Part shown: positions 45,795 through 54,381 of the stretch, piece after piece
Layout of the letters: each line of letters begins with the position of its first letter
How positions within the stretch are numbered: the first letter of the stretch is position 1
Assembly: GCF_019431355.1 (NCBI RefSeq)
Contig: NZ_CP080269.1
Coordinates: 5,575,001-5,639,000, forward strand
DNA: 64,000 bases
Origin: Paenibacillus sp. R14(2021)
GTDB taxonomy: Bacteria; Bacillota; Bacilli; Paenibacillales; Paenibacillaceae
Direction: 5' to 3'
Made by a program: the position numbers and the translations under genes
Notes under the pieces: model-generated
What the model saw: only the letters and a program-made list of their open reading frames with translations
Told to the model about the DNA's origin: nothing
Databases searched by the model: none

Positions 45795-46910
45795 ATGCGA
45801 TTATTGCCGGTACAAATGTGCCAGACAGGTATGAGGTTGGCGAAAAAAATATATTCCGAAGAAGGCCTTGTCCTGCTAGCGGAGGATGTCGAATTAAATA
45901 CAAAGCTCATTAACCGGCTCTATGAATGCGGTATTCATTACGTTTATATTCAGGACCCCAGAACGGCTGATCTAAAAGTCCCAGACTTGATAAGCGAAGA
46001 GACTCGGCATCGCGCGCTCGTGGAGATCCGTTCGAATTTCCGAAGCTTAATGGACAAGCCGAAAAGGAAGACTGGCGTAACGTATCCTTATATCGGCAAA
46101 TCATTTCGACAAATCATGAGTATGGTCATCGATGATCTAACGGATCAGAAGGACGCGATGGTTATGCTGATGAACATGGGGATCGTAGATGACTACTTGT
46201 TCTCACATTCCCTGAATGTATCGGTGTATACGACCGTGCTCGGAATTGCTAACGGCTATTCTCGAGATGAACTAATGACTTTAGGCCTAGGCGCTGTGCT
46301 GCATGATATCGGGAAAACTCAAATCAGTTCCAATATTCTTAAAAAATCGGATTCTTTAACGCGTGAAGAATACGAAGAGATGAAACGTCACGCTGAACGC
46401 GGCTACTATTTGCTCAAGGACGAGCCGAATATTCCGCTTCTGGCTGCGCACTGCGCTTACCAGCATCATGAGAGGCTGGATGGAAGCGGCTATCCGCGCG
46501 GCATTAAGGGCGATGAAATTCATGAGTATGCCAAATGGATCGGGCTTGTGGATTCTTACGATGCAATGACGACTACGCGCATTTACCGTAATCCAATGCT
46601 GCCCCACGAAGCCGTAGAGTCGCTCTACACAGGGACCGGCACGCAGTATGAGCAGCGGATGCTGCAGCTGTTCCGCGATAAAGTCGCCATTTATCCGCTC
46701 GGGATTACCGTGAAGCTGCAATCCGGCGTCAGCGGCGTCGTGGTTGATATCAATTCTTCCTGCCCGCATCGTCCGGTTGTACGGGTGCTGACGAATGAAT
46801 ACGGCGAAGATCTCAAGGTGCCGTATGAAATCGATCTGTCTACGCAGTTAACCGCCATGATCATCAGTGTTAACGAGGAATCGTCATTTCCAGAGGCTTC
46901 AGGATCATAA
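45795..46910 (+). CDS. HD-GYP domain protein (probable c-di-GMP phosphodiesterase)
   Basis: A 371-residue protein with the same layout as the other HD-GYP protein of this window: an N-terminal beta domain (MRLLPVQMCQTGMRLAKKIYSEEG), a linker, and an HD-GYP domain with HSLNVSVYTTVLG, AVLHDIGKTQI, MKRHAERGYYLL, HHERLDGSGYP, and a C-terminal beta domain (VSGVVVDINS). The catalytic residues are intact. The two proteins are clearly paralogues, but diverged. It is transcribed alone and ends at a terminator. Confidence 0.92.
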   Translation: MRLLPVQMCQTGMRLAKKIYSEEGLVLLAEDVELNTKLINRLYECGIHYVYIQDPRTADLKVPDLISEETRHRALVEIRSNFRSLMDKPKRKTGVTYPYIGKSFRQIMSMVIDDLTDQKDAMVMLMNMGIVDDYLFSHSLNVSVYTTVLGIANGYSRDELMTLGLGAVLHDIGKTQISSNILKKSDSLTREEYEEMKRHAERGYYLLKDEPNIPLLAAHCAYQHHERLDGSGYPRGIKGDEIHEYAKWIGLVDSYDAMTTTRIYRNPMLPHEAVESLYTGTGTQYEQRMLQLFRDKVAIYPLGITVKLQSGVSGVVVDINSSCPHRPVVRVLTNEYGEDLKVPYEIDLSTQLTAMIISVNEESSFPEASGS

Positions 46911-46950
46911 GCTCCTATATTTACACATACCGTAACTATACCTAGATTCC

Positions 46951-46973
46951 AGGAGCCGAACAGGCTCCTTTTT
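46951..46973 (+). terminator. terminator
   Basis: AGGAGCC pairs with GGCTCCT around a 5-base loop and is followed by TTTTTA. Confidence 0.88.
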
Positions 46974-46991
46974 ACGGTTTACGCAGGTGGT

Positions 46992-47020
46992 TTGCATCAA
47001 GCGTCCTTGAACATTACAAT
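46992..47020 (+). promoter_or_regulatory. sigma-A promoter of yfkAB
   Basis: TTGCAT (46992-46997) and TACAAT (47015-47020) are 17 bp apart, 32 bases ahead of the coding start. Confidence 0.7.
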
Positions 47021-47052
47021 AAGAGAAAACCGTTCTGGAGTGCCGGGTAATT

Positions 47053-48192
47053 ATGAAAAGTCAGGTGTTGAAGACCATGCAAAAAGCATTACCGTTATTA
47101 TTTTCACCATCCACGGACCCGTGGGATCCCATTCATTCCTTACGTGAACATGGCCGTCATCGATTGACAAGTGTAGAGATGACGCTGTCCAATTTATGCA
47201 ATATGCGCTGTGAGCACTGCGCTGTCGGAGATACGCTGGTGATGCTCGAGCCGGAGAAGCTTCCGCTGGATTTGCTGCTGCGCAAGCTGGATGAGGTGGA
47301 GCATTTAAAGACCATCAGCATCACCGGAGGAGAACCAACTTTCTCCGCCCGTACGGTCAAATCGTATATGATTCCGCTGCTGAAGTATGCCCGCAGCCGG
47401 GGGATATCTTCGCAAATAAATTCCAATATTACGCTGGATTACACCCGTTACGAGGAGATAGCGCCTTATCTGGACGTTATGCATATCTCGTTTAACTACA
47501 GCAATGCCAATGACTTTCATGACATCGGCTTCGCTAAGAGCGGACACCCCGTTCCCATGGAAACGGCTGCACGCATGTACGAGCGGATGCTGGATAATGC
47601 CAGGAGGCTGAGCGCAGGCGGTTTGTTCGTATCCGCGGAGTCCATGATCAACTATCGCACGCATCGCAAAATGCCGGAAATTCACCAGCTGATTGTTGAG
47701 ATGGGATGCAGGCGTCACGAAGTTCACCCGATGTATCCAAGTGCGTTCGCAGCTGACTTACCGGCGATAACGATTGCGGATATGCGCAGCGCGGTAACCG
47801 ATTTACTGGATCACCGCGATCCGTCCATATGGATGCTGTTCGGTACGCTCCCTTTCTACAGCTGTAACACCAATGAAGAAGACCGCCATTTATTGGCGCG
47901 GCTTGCGAACGAGCCGCTCGTAACCGTGCGCAACGATCCGGACGGACGCAACCGGCTCAATGTGAATGTATTCACAGGCGATGTATTCGTTACCGATTTT
48001 TCCGATGTGCCGGCTTTCGGCAATATCCGGGATAACCGACTGGATGAACTGTTCGACAGCTGGCTCAAGCATCCGCTTGCGCGCAGCGTAGACTGCCACT
48101 GTCCAGCCGCGGGGTGCTGCGGACCTAATCTGCTGGTGAAGGATATGTATTATCAAGATGCGGATTTCAGTAAGCGCAAGGCAATCCTGTAA
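47053..48192 (+). CDS. yfkAB: radical SAM/CxCxxxxC protein YfkAB
   Basis: A 379-residue radical SAM protein with the cluster motif CNMRCEHC near residue 49 and, near the C-terminus, the family-defining CHCPAAGCC motif (CxCxxxxC), likely for a second cluster. TGGEPTFS binds SAM. The family is conserved in Bacillales and its reaction is not known. In Bacillus it was annotated as two genes (yfkA and yfkB); here it is one unbroken frame. It has its own promoter and is followed directly by the CorC-type gene. Confidence 0.92.
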   Translation: MKSQVLKTMQKALPLLFSPSTDPWDPIHSLREHGRHRLTSVEMTLSNLCNMRCEHCAVGDTLVMLEPEKLPLDLLLRKLDEVEHLKTISITGGEPTFSARTVKSYMIPLLKYARSRGISSQINSNITLDYTRYEEIAPYLDVMHISFNYSNANDFHDIGFAKSGHPVPMETAARMYERMLDNARRLSAGGLFVSAESMINYRTHRKMPEIHQLIVEMGCRRHEVHPMYPSAFAADLPAITIADMRSAVTDLLDHRDPSIWMLFGTLPFYSCNTNEEDRHLLARLANEPLVTVRNDPDGRNRLNVNVFTGDVFVTDFSDVPAFGNIRDNRLDELFDSWLKHPLARSVDCHCPAAGCCGPNLLVKDMYYQDADFSKRKAIL

Positions 48193-48237
48193 GTGATAAG
48201 CGGCGTACCATGCCGCCGGGAGGAGCGGAATAACCTT

Positions 48238-49584
48238 TTGCATGAATTCGAAGCTGGTCGCATTTTTTGGAATCTTTGTTTAGTCCTTATCCTCGTGCTG
48301 CTAAACGGCGTGTTCGTCGCCGCAGAATTCTCGCTTGTTAAAGTAAGGCAATCTCGCTTGACGCAGCTTGCCAACGAAGGCCATAAGCGAGCGAAATACG
48401 CCATTAAAGTGAATGATCGGCTGGATGCTTATTTATCTGCAACTCAGTTTGGAATTACGTTAGCTTCGCTGGGCTTAGGCTGGGTGGGGGAGCCGGCCAT
48501 ATCGGAATTGATCGTGGAACCGATTTTCCATCAGTTCGGCATCGGAGACGGCCCATTCGTGGAGACCATTTCCGTAGCCATCGGCTTTCTGGTCATAACG
48601 TTTCTGCATATCGTGCTTGGGGAACTTGCTCCGAAATCGCTTGCGATACAGAAATCAGAAGGCACTTCCTTATGGCTGTCCATGCCGCTGCTTTATTTCT
48701 ACCGGATTTTTTTCCCGGCGATCTGGCTCCTCAACGGTTCGGCAAACCGATTGCTTCGCATATTCGGCGTCGAGCCGGCCAGTGAGCATGATTCCGCGCA
48801 TACGGAGGAAGAAATTCGAATTCTGATGGATCAGAGCGCCAAGAGCGGTATTATCGATAAAGACGAGCTGAAGCTGTTCGATAACATCTTTGAATTCTCC
48901 GACCGCCTTGCAAGAGAAGTCATGCTGCCGCGAACGGATATGGACTGTTTGTACGCCAATCTAACGTATGAAGAAAACATGAAAATCGTTTACGCTTCCA
49001 AACATACGCGTTATCCGGTCTGTGTAGATGATAAAGACCAACTAATCGGTTTCGTACATATTACGGACCTGCTGACGGCAGATCCGGATGAGGATCATTC
49101 CATAATCAAGTTTCTCCGTCCGATTCTGAACGTGCCGGAATCGATGGAAATCAGCCATGTCCTGAAGATGATGCAGCGTAAGCACTCACAGCTTGCCATT
49201 GTCGTGGATGAATACGGCGGAACGGCAGGGATGCTGACGACAGAGCTGATTCTTGAGGAGATCGTTGGTGAGATCCATGATGAATTCGATAACGATCAGC
49301 CGGAAATTATCGTCAAAGGGGACGTTACGTCTGTGGAGGGCCGCATGCTGATTGAAGAAATCAATGACATGTTCAACCTCGACATTGAAGATGATGACGT
49401 CGATACGATCGGCGGCTGGCTTTTTACGAAGCTGGAGGGCAATCCGGTTAAAGGCAAGAAAGTCGAAATCGAAGGCTACGTGTTTGAAGTGGCAGAGAGC
49501 GAACGTCTTCGTGTGCTGCGTGTATTTATTTACAAAGCGAAGCAGGAAGATGAGGAAGAAGCAGTCATGGAGCAAGAGGTTTAA
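48238..49584 (+). CDS. CNNM/CorC-type transporter (hemolysin family)
   Basis: A 448-residue membrane protein: an N-terminal DUF21/CNNM domain with hydrophobic helices (CLVLILVLLNGVFVAAEFSLVKVR, FGITLASLGLGWVGEPAI, AIGFLVITFLHIVLGELAPKSLA), a CBS pair (about 215-335), and a CorC/HlyC C-terminal domain (DVTSVEGRMLIEEINDMF...). Such proteins export magnesium or cobalt. The start is taken as TTG at 48238, with GGGAGGAG upstream (12-base gap); a GTG at 48193 is in frame but has no site. A perfect palindromic terminator follows. Confidence 0.88.
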   Translation: MHEFEAGRIFWNLCLVLILVLLNGVFVAAEFSLVKVRQSRLTQLANEGHKRAKYAIKVNDRLDAYLSATQFGITLASLGLGWVGEPAISELIVEPIFHQFGIGDGPFVETISVAIGFLVITFLHIVLGELAPKSLAIQKSEGTSLWLSMPLLYFYRIFFPAIWLLNGSANRLLRIFGVEPASEHDSAHTEEEIRILMDQSAKSGIIDKDELKLFDNIFEFSDRLAREVMLPRTDMDCLYANLTYEENMKIVYASKHTRYPVCVDDKDQLIGFVHITDLLTADPDEDHSIIKFLRPILNVPESMEISHVLKMMQRKHSQLAIVVDEYGGTAGMLTTELILEEIVGEIHDEFDNDQPEIIVKGDVTSVEGRMLIEEINDMFNLDIEDDDVDTIGGWLFTKLEGNPVKGKKVEIEGYVFEVAESERLRVLRVFIYKAKQEDEEEAVMEQEV

Positions 49585-49587
49585 ACG

Positions 49588-49618
49588 AAAGGCCTGCGTC
49601 GATCGACGCAGGCCTTTT
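49588..49618 (+). terminator. terminator after the CorC-type gene
   Basis: A perfect palindrome, AAAGGCCTGCGTCGA and its complement, followed by TTTT. Confidence 0.9.
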
Positions 49619-49661
49619 GTGTGGGATACGGCATACAAGCTCCGTTCTATTCCCCGGGAAA

Positions 49662-49691
49662 TCATATTTATTTCTTCTTGGTCCAAGCAAA
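49662..49691 (+). promoter_or_regulatory. possible sigma-E promoter of cotJABC
   Basis: TCATATT (49662-49668) matches the sigma-E -35 fully; after 15 bases comes CAAGCAAA (49684-49691), which matches the -10 in 5 of 8 positions. cotJ is a sigma-E operon in Bacillus. Confidence 0.45.
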
Positions 49692-49763
49692 ATTCCGCAA
49701 GGGAATTCATAGGTATAGGAGGGAGTTGTGTGTAACCATTCTTAACCAGGAGGGGGAAGACCG

Positions 49764-50000
49764 TTGAACGTTACCAAGCCGACGCGTGATTGGTATCCTT
49801 TTGTAGGTCCGTTTGACCCATGCCCGCCTAAGTACGTGAAAACTTATTATGTGCCGCCGAATCAATTTATCCCCTATCAACCGATGAATTTGCCCCAATT
49901 TCCACTGGCCGATGCGCTGAAGCTCGGAACGCTGTGGCCGGCGCTGTACGGACCCTATGAGTCGAGATGTAACATGAGGGGGCCGGAGCAAAATGAATAA
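49764..50000 (+). CDS. cotJA: spore coat-associated protein CotJA
   Basis: A 78-residue CotJA, rich in Pro and Tyr, with the YVPPNQFIPYQPMNLPQFPLADALKLGTLWPALYGPYE core typical of the family. The start is TTG at 49764, behind GGAGGGGGAAGA. It leads cotJABC, whose products are incorporated in the inner spore coat under CotE control in Bacillus. Its end overlaps the start of cotJB. Confidence 0.93.
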   Translation: MNVTKPTRDWYPFVGPFDPCPPKYVKTYYVPPNQFIPYQPMNLPQFPLADALKLGTLWPALYGPYESRCNMRGPEQNE

Positions 50001-50256
50001 GAAGCTGGATGAACAGTATTACCGTCAATTGCTGGAGCTGCAACAGCTGGATTTTGCCCTGGTGGAATTAACCCTTTATTTGGATACGCATCCGAATGAT
50101 CTGCAGGCACTGCAGCAGTTCAACCAGCTTGCCCAGCAGCGTAAGCAGTGCGCGCATCAGTTTGAGATGCAGTACGGGCCGCTTCTTCAATTTGGACACA
50201 GTTATTCCAAATACCCGTGGCAGTGGGTCGAAACCCCTTGGCCGTGGCAGGTATAA
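49993..50256 (+). CDS. cotJB: spore coat protein CotJB
   Basis: An 87-residue CotJB: a helix (YYRQLLELQQLDFALVELTLYLDTHP), a Gln-rich helix, and the ending KYPWQWVETPWPWQV characteristic of the family. The ATG lies inside the end of cotJA, giving coupled translation; cotJC follows after 27 bases. Confidence 0.93.
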   Translation: MNKKLDEQYYRQLLELQQLDFALVELTLYLDTHPNDLQALQQFNQLAQQRKQCAHQFEMQYGPLLQFGHSYSKYPWQWVETPWPWQV

Positions 50257-50283
50257 ACGACTGACGGGGAGGCGGTAGGCCAA

Positions 50284-50853
50284 ATGTGGATTTATGAGAA
50301 AAAATTGCAATATCCCGTGCGGGTGAGCAAATGCGATCCAAGGGTAGCGCGCTACCTGGTGGAGCAGTACGGCGGTGCCGACGGCGAGCTATCGGCCGCG
50401 TTACGATACTTAAATCAGCGCTACAGCATTCCGGACAAAGTGATCGGTCTGCTGACGGACATCGGAACCGAAGAGTTCGCGCATCTCGAGATGATCGCCA
50501 CGATGATTTACAAGCTGACGAAGGATGCTACGCCAAGGCAGTTAGAGGAAGCGGGACTTGGGCCGAACTTCGTGAATCATGATAACGGCATGTTCTATCA
50601 GAATGCCGCGGGTGTGCCGTGGACAGCGGCCTACATTGCGACGAAGGGAGATCCGCTGGCGGATCTCTACGAGGATATCGCAGCGGAGGAGAAAGCCCGC
50701 ACGACGTATCAATGGATTATCGATATGACGGATGACGTGGATTTGCAGGACGGTCTTAAATTTCTCCGTGAGCGGGAAATTGTCCATGCCATGCGCTTCA
50801 AGGAAGCTGTTGAAATGGTGAAAGCGGACCGCGACACGAAGAAGGTCTATTAA
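50284..50853 (+). CDS. cotJC: spore coat protein CotJC, manganese catalase-like
   Basis: A 189-residue ferritin-like protein of the manganese catalase family, located in the spore coat. Metal ligands are visible in the helix motifs DIGTEEFAHLEMIATMI, DIAAEEKARTTYQW and REREIVHAMRFKEA. It is shorter than the full manganese catalases, as is usual for CotJC. It completes the cotJABC operon and is followed by a terminator. Confidence 0.95.
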   Translation: MWIYEKKLQYPVRVSKCDPRVARYLVEQYGGADGELSAALRYLNQRYSIPDKVIGLLTDIGTEEFAHLEMIATMIYKLTKDATPRQLEEAGLGPNFVNHDNGMFYQNAAGVPWTAAYIATKGDPLADLYEDIAAEEKARTTYQWIIDMTDDVDLQDGLKFLREREIVHAMRFKEAVEMVKADRDTKKVY

Positions 50854-50873
50854 TGGAGTAAGTTGATGCATGC

Positions 50874-50911
50874 CAAGCCGGCAGCCGGATTCAGCGGCAC
50901 CGGCTTTTTTA
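50874..50911 (+). terminator. terminator after cotJC
   Basis: AAGCCGG pairs with CCGGCTT, with an inner GCCG/CGGC pairing, followed by T6. Confidence 0.8.
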
Positions 50912-51079
50912 CGCTTATTTTTGCGCTTGCATAGCAGCCGCATGGCTGTCATGGCAGTCAGTAACTGCCGAACCCGCACTAGTTTTGTCGGATTATGGGA
51001 GAGAGTGAAACTTTCGGGAAACACCTCGCGTTTACTAGGTATTCGGCTTTTCATGAGGAAAGGAAGGCGAAGGTGAAGT

Positions 51080-52261
51080 ATGCCATCAAAGGTGACTACG
51101 GATATCGCGGGGGTTACGATTCGCTCCCAAGTGAAGCAAGGAATCGGTCCGGAGCGTCCGGGCAAAAAAAGGCGCATGATGCGTTTCTTTACGGGGTTGA
51201 TTACCGTCACGCTGCTGCTCGGCGGGGTCGGAACAGTCTGGCTGTTCTTGACGCCTTCAGGAACGAATCTCCGCTATTTGATGGCGGACACGCTCATAAC
51301 GACACAGCATAGAAGCTGGGCTAAATATATTATCGGCCAGCATGCGATGGAGACGCGCGTGCAAGCTTATCAGCAGCAGTTCAACGAAATGGGTGAAGAG
51401 CGCGATACGCACGAGATTCATCCGGACTCGGTTCCCGCACAAGCCCCGGCTGCAGGAACGAACCATGAAGCCGAGACCGCGCTTACCGAGAAGAAACCAC
51501 TTGTCGAGATCGAGGAGATTTCCGGGCACGGCTACAGCGGGTATGTCATGACCGTCAATGATCCGACCAAAATCCGCATCGGCGTGCCGGAGAAGAAGGG
51601 GCGGGGCGAACGGGTGCTCAGCATGGCGGAGCGTACAGGCGCCATTGCCGGCGTGAACGGCGGCGGTTTTGCCGACCCCAATTGGCAGGGCAACGGGTTT
51701 CAACCCATTGGCATCGTCATGTCCGGGGGGGAATTGTTCTACGATGACCTTGGCAAGTCAAAATCGACGCAGGTGGTGGGCCTGGACGACAACGGCAAAA
51801 TGGTCGCCGGCCGCTATTCGCTGGATGAGTTGAAGGCGCTCGGCGTGAAGGAAGCGGTCACGTTTCAGCCGCGGATCATCGTCAACGGCAAAGGACTGAT
51901 CAAGGATGCTGCGGACGGTTGGGGGATTGCTCCGCGAACGGCGATGGGACAGCGGGAGGACGGCGCTATTTTGTTTGTCGTCATCGACGGAAGGCAGCCG
52001 GGACACAGCATCGGAGCGAACTTATATGACGTGCAGCAAATCATGCTGGAGCATGGCGCGGTCATCGCGGCGAATTTGGACGGCGGCTCGTCGACAGTGC
52101 TCGTGAAAGACGGCCAAGTGCTGAATAAACCGTCGACCAAGAGCAGCGAAGGACGTTACCTGCCGTCGGCGTTCCTCGTCTTCGAGCATCCGGAGCTTGC
52201 GGAGATTCAGAACGTCTGGGCGGGCTTGAAGCCCGGCGATATCGATCCCGGCAAATGGTAG
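51080..52261 (+). CDS. phosphodiester glycosidase family protein (NAGPA-like)
   Basis: A 393-residue protein with an N-terminal cytoplasmic segment, one transmembrane helix (about 34-57), a linker, and an extracytoplasmic NAGPA domain (about 150-375): GVNGGGFADPNWQGNGFQPIGIVMSGG, RTAMGQREDGAILFVVIDGRQPGHSIGANLYDVQQIMLEHGAVIAANLDGGSS. This domain cleaves phosphodiester-linked sugars or acts as a peptidoglycan-related hydrolase in Gram-positive bacteria; the substrate is unknown. It lies just after the cotJ operon, but is separated from it by a terminator. Confidence 0.87.
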   Translation: MPSKVTTDIAGVTIRSQVKQGIGPERPGKKRRMMRFFTGLITVTLLLGGVGTVWLFLTPSGTNLRYLMADTLITTQHRSWAKYIIGQHAMETRVQAYQQQFNEMGEERDTHEIHPDSVPAQAPAAGTNHEAETALTEKKPLVEIEEISGHGYSGYVMTVNDPTKIRIGVPEKKGRGERVLSMAERTGAIAGVNGGGFADPNWQGNGFQPIGIVMSGGELFYDDLGKSKSTQVVGLDDNGKMVAGRYSLDELKALGVKEAVTFQPRIIVNGKGLIKDAADGWGIAPRTAMGQREDGAILFVVIDGRQPGHSIGANLYDVQQIMLEHGAVIAANLDGGSSTVLVKDGQVLNKPSTKSSEGRYLPSAFLVFEHPELAEIQNVWAGLKPGDIDPGKW

Positions 52262-52334
52262 CGCCTTATGTTGCGTGTCAGACTTCTTTTCCAGTATGAT
52301 TAAGGGCATTACGTGTAGAAAAGGGGTTTGCAGC

Positions 52335-53018
52335 ATGAGCAGCAAAGGCACATTGCCGCGGCCGGAGGCCATGATTTTCGATATGGACGGCACATTGTTC
52401 GAGACGGATACGCTGTTGATCGGCGTGCATGCACGGATTTTCGAAACGTTGAAGCAAGAGGGTCTGTATGTCGAGCCGACGCCGCCGGTGGAAAAGCTGC
52501 TGGCCTGTTTAGGCATGGTGCTTGAGGATATTTGGCGCAAGGTCATGCCGGACGCCTCAGAGGCGGCTCGCAAACGGGCGGACGAGCTCATGCTTCAATA
52601 TGAACTGGAAGGCTTAGAGAACGGCGAAGGAACACTGTATCCGCATGTTGCGGAAACGCTCCAAGCGCTTAAGACCGAGGGGTTCAAGCTCTTCGTGGCA
52701 AGCAATGGATTGGAAAGCTACGTGAAAGAAGTCGCCAGGTACCGCGGTATCGCGCCGCTGTTCGAAGGCTTGTACAGCGCAGGGGAGTACGGTACGTTGT
52801 CCAAGGTTCACCTTGTGGAGCGCCTGCTCAAGGACCACGGCATAACTTCGGCTTGGATGATCGGAGATCGGTCTTCCGATGTGGAAGCAGGCAAGAAGAA
52901 CGGCCTTCAGGTGGTCGGCTGCGCTTACGCCGTCTATGGGCGCAAGGAAGAGCTGAATGGCGCTGATGCGCTCATCTCGGATTTCCGCGAGCTGCAGGAG
53001 CTTCCGCAGCGCGCGTAA
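52335..53018 (+). CDS. HAD-family hydrolase
   Basis: A 227-residue haloacid-dehalogenase phosphatase. Motif I is FDMDGTLFETD, motif II is FVASNGLESYVKE, and motif III/IV is the Lys-containing LSKVHLVERLL with MIGDRSSDVEAGKKNGL. A cap domain of helices sits between motifs I and II (about 20-85), as in phosphoglycolate phosphatase and beta-phosphoglucomutase. The ATG at 52335 has AAAGGGG upstream. The substrate is not evident. Confidence 0.9.
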   Translation: MSSKGTLPRPEAMIFDMDGTLFETDTLLIGVHARIFETLKQEGLYVEPTPPVEKLLACLGMVLEDIWRKVMPDASEAARKRADELMLQYELEGLENGEGTLYPHVAETLQALKTEGFKLFVASNGLESYVKEVARYRGIAPLFEGLYSAGEYGTLSKVHLVERLLKDHGITSAWMIGDRSSDVEAGKKNGLQVVGCAYAVYGRKEELNGADALISDFRELQELPQRA

Positions 53019-53037
53019 ACACGCGTAATAGAAGAAA

Positions 53038-53067
53038 TCCCGGCATGTAGTCGTTCACATGTCGGGA
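53038..53067. terminator. bidirectional terminator between the HAD gene and the YheC/D operon
   Basis: TCCCGGCATGT pairs with ACATGTCGGGA with one wobble. The minus-strand gene's last codons are inside the stem. Confidence 0.7.
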
Positions 53068-54224
53068 ATCACCCAGTTATCCATCGTCTGCCGTTCTACT
53101 GTGGCTGCCTTCGCCTTCTCTCTCCGTTTGGACTTCTGTTCATACAGCCATACCGCATATTCCAGCGGCTTCACAATGGCGCGCCTGTACGTTTCCCGCT
53201 CACCAGCTTGAATGAAGACCTCTCGCGATGGCTTCGGATTAACCTCCAGCAGCCATATATTCCCTTTGCGATCGATCGCTAGATCCAGCGCCAGCTCGCA
53301 GAGCCGGCCGTAAGAACGTTCCAGAAAGGCTGCGATTTCAACGCCGAGCTCTTCCGCCTTTTGTTTGACGGACTGGGTCGCGTCCTCGTTTCTAATCCAC
53401 TCTTCCATCAGGGCTTTCATCTTAATCGCCTGGCCGCCGCCATGCAAATTCGACGTAATGCTGCCGTTTGCCCCGATACGGCCAGCACAGCCAGTCACTT
53501 CCCATTCGCCGCTGCCGTTCTTCTGAACGAGCATCCGATAATCGTGCACGCGTCCGTTCGGCAGCTTCAGCTGAATGCCCTGCTGCACCAAGTACCGATT
53601 GCCTTTCAAATTCCATTTGGCCAGCCGGCCGTGAATACCTGCGATCGCCACGCGCTGCGGCTTGACGATGCGCCTCGACTGATCGCGACCTTGAATAAGG
53701 TAGGTGCCGCTTTGTTCCTTCTCGATGCGGAGAATGCCTCTCCCGCCTGTGCCGTTGATCGGTTTCAAGTACACGAGTGGGAATTTGCGGATGAGCGCTG
53801 TCAAGTCGCCCTGTCCCTCGTACATGCGCGTCAAAGGCAGATGGGCGCGGAACTTCTCCTCCTTGCGCATCGTGTTGTAGACCGTCCATTTATTGCGCAG
53901 CACTCGGTTCAAGAAGGTCAAATGGCCGTATTTCTTGCGAAAATGACTCAGCTGAACAAAACGGTGACTGCGCTGAATCCGGCAGCGATCGTAGATCATA
54001 TGCGGGAAGGAACGCCATTTGCGGCTCCAGGTTTTCGAAGCAAGATCGTACATATGGGCATGAATGCGATTTAGCGAATAATTCACGTCCGCCGGGGTGA
54101 AGACGAAGACCTCCAAACCGAGATTTTTTCCTGCGGCTGTCATGCTCGCATAAATCGGTTTCTCCTCCAACAGACCGTTATCATTGAGATACAGGGTTAG
54201 GATGCCGAGAACCGGCTGTCCCAT
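53055..54224 (-). CDS. YheC/YheD family ATP-grasp protein (copy 1, short form)
   Basis: A 389-residue YheC/YheD protein and the last gene of the leftward operon. It has only the ATP-grasp part: LGILTLYLNDNG strand, FVFTPADVNY, the substrate helix IYDRCRIQRSHRFVQ, ATP-binding LKPINGTGGRGILRI, a VQQGIQLKLPNGRVHDYRMLVQKN strand, GCAGRIGANGSITSNLHGGG, and the metal-binding Glu/Asn in WLLEVNPKPSREV. It is preceded by AGGAGGA that abuts a 67-bp hairpin repeat, so the repeat is in or next to its mRNA leader. In Bacillus this family is linked to the spore coat. Confidence 0.92.
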   Translation of the reverse strand: MGQPVLGILTLYLNDNGLLEEKPIYASMTAAGKNLGLEVFVFTPADVNYSLNRIHAHMYDLASKTWSRKWRSFPHMIYDRCRIQRSHRFVQLSHFRKKYGHLTFLNRVLRNKWTVYNTMRKEEKFRAHLPLTRMYEGQGDLTALIRKFPLVYLKPINGTGGRGILRIEKEQSGTYLIQGRDQSRRIVKPQRVAIAGIHGRLAKWNLKGNRYLVQQGIQLKLPNGRVHDYRMLVQKNGSGEWEVTGCAGRIGANGSITSNLHGGGQAIKMKALMEEWIRNEDATQSVKQKAEELGVEIAAFLERSYGRLCELALDLAIDRKGNIWLLEVNPKPSREVFIQAGERETYRRAIVKPLEYAVWLYEQKSKRREKAKAATVERQTMDNWVIPDM

Positions 54225-54237
54225 AGTGTCTCCTCCT

Positions 54238-54304
54238 AAAAGTTTTGCGAATATATCTCGCAGCCGGAAATTCCGGCAAGATTAGCAAAACTCGCATCGT
54301 AAGC
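54238..54304. repeat. 67-bp hairpin repeat, copy 1
   Basis: This unit is identical to 54314-54380, with a period of 76 bp. It contains an interrupted palindrome: outer arms AGTTTTGC and GCAAAACT, and an inner GCCGGAA/TTCCGGC around one A. It ends 2 bases short of the AGGAGGA site of the next gene on the minus strand. Confidence 0.95.
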
Positions 54305-54313
54305 ATATGCTCC

Positions 54314-54380
54314 AAAAGTTTTGCGAATATATCTCGCAGCCGGAAATTCCGGCAAGATTAGCAAAACTCGCATCGTAAGC
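54314..54380. repeat. 67-bp hairpin repeat, copy 2
   Basis: The second identical copy, separated from the first by ATATGCTCC. It begins right after the GNAT stop codon region (54382), so the two copies fill nearly the whole intergenic space. Confidence 0.95.
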
Positions 54381-54381
54381 T

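Noticed and set aside
54238..54380. Insertion-sequence remnant
   Set aside because: No transposase fragment or flanking target duplication was found; the unit is better called a hairpin repeat.
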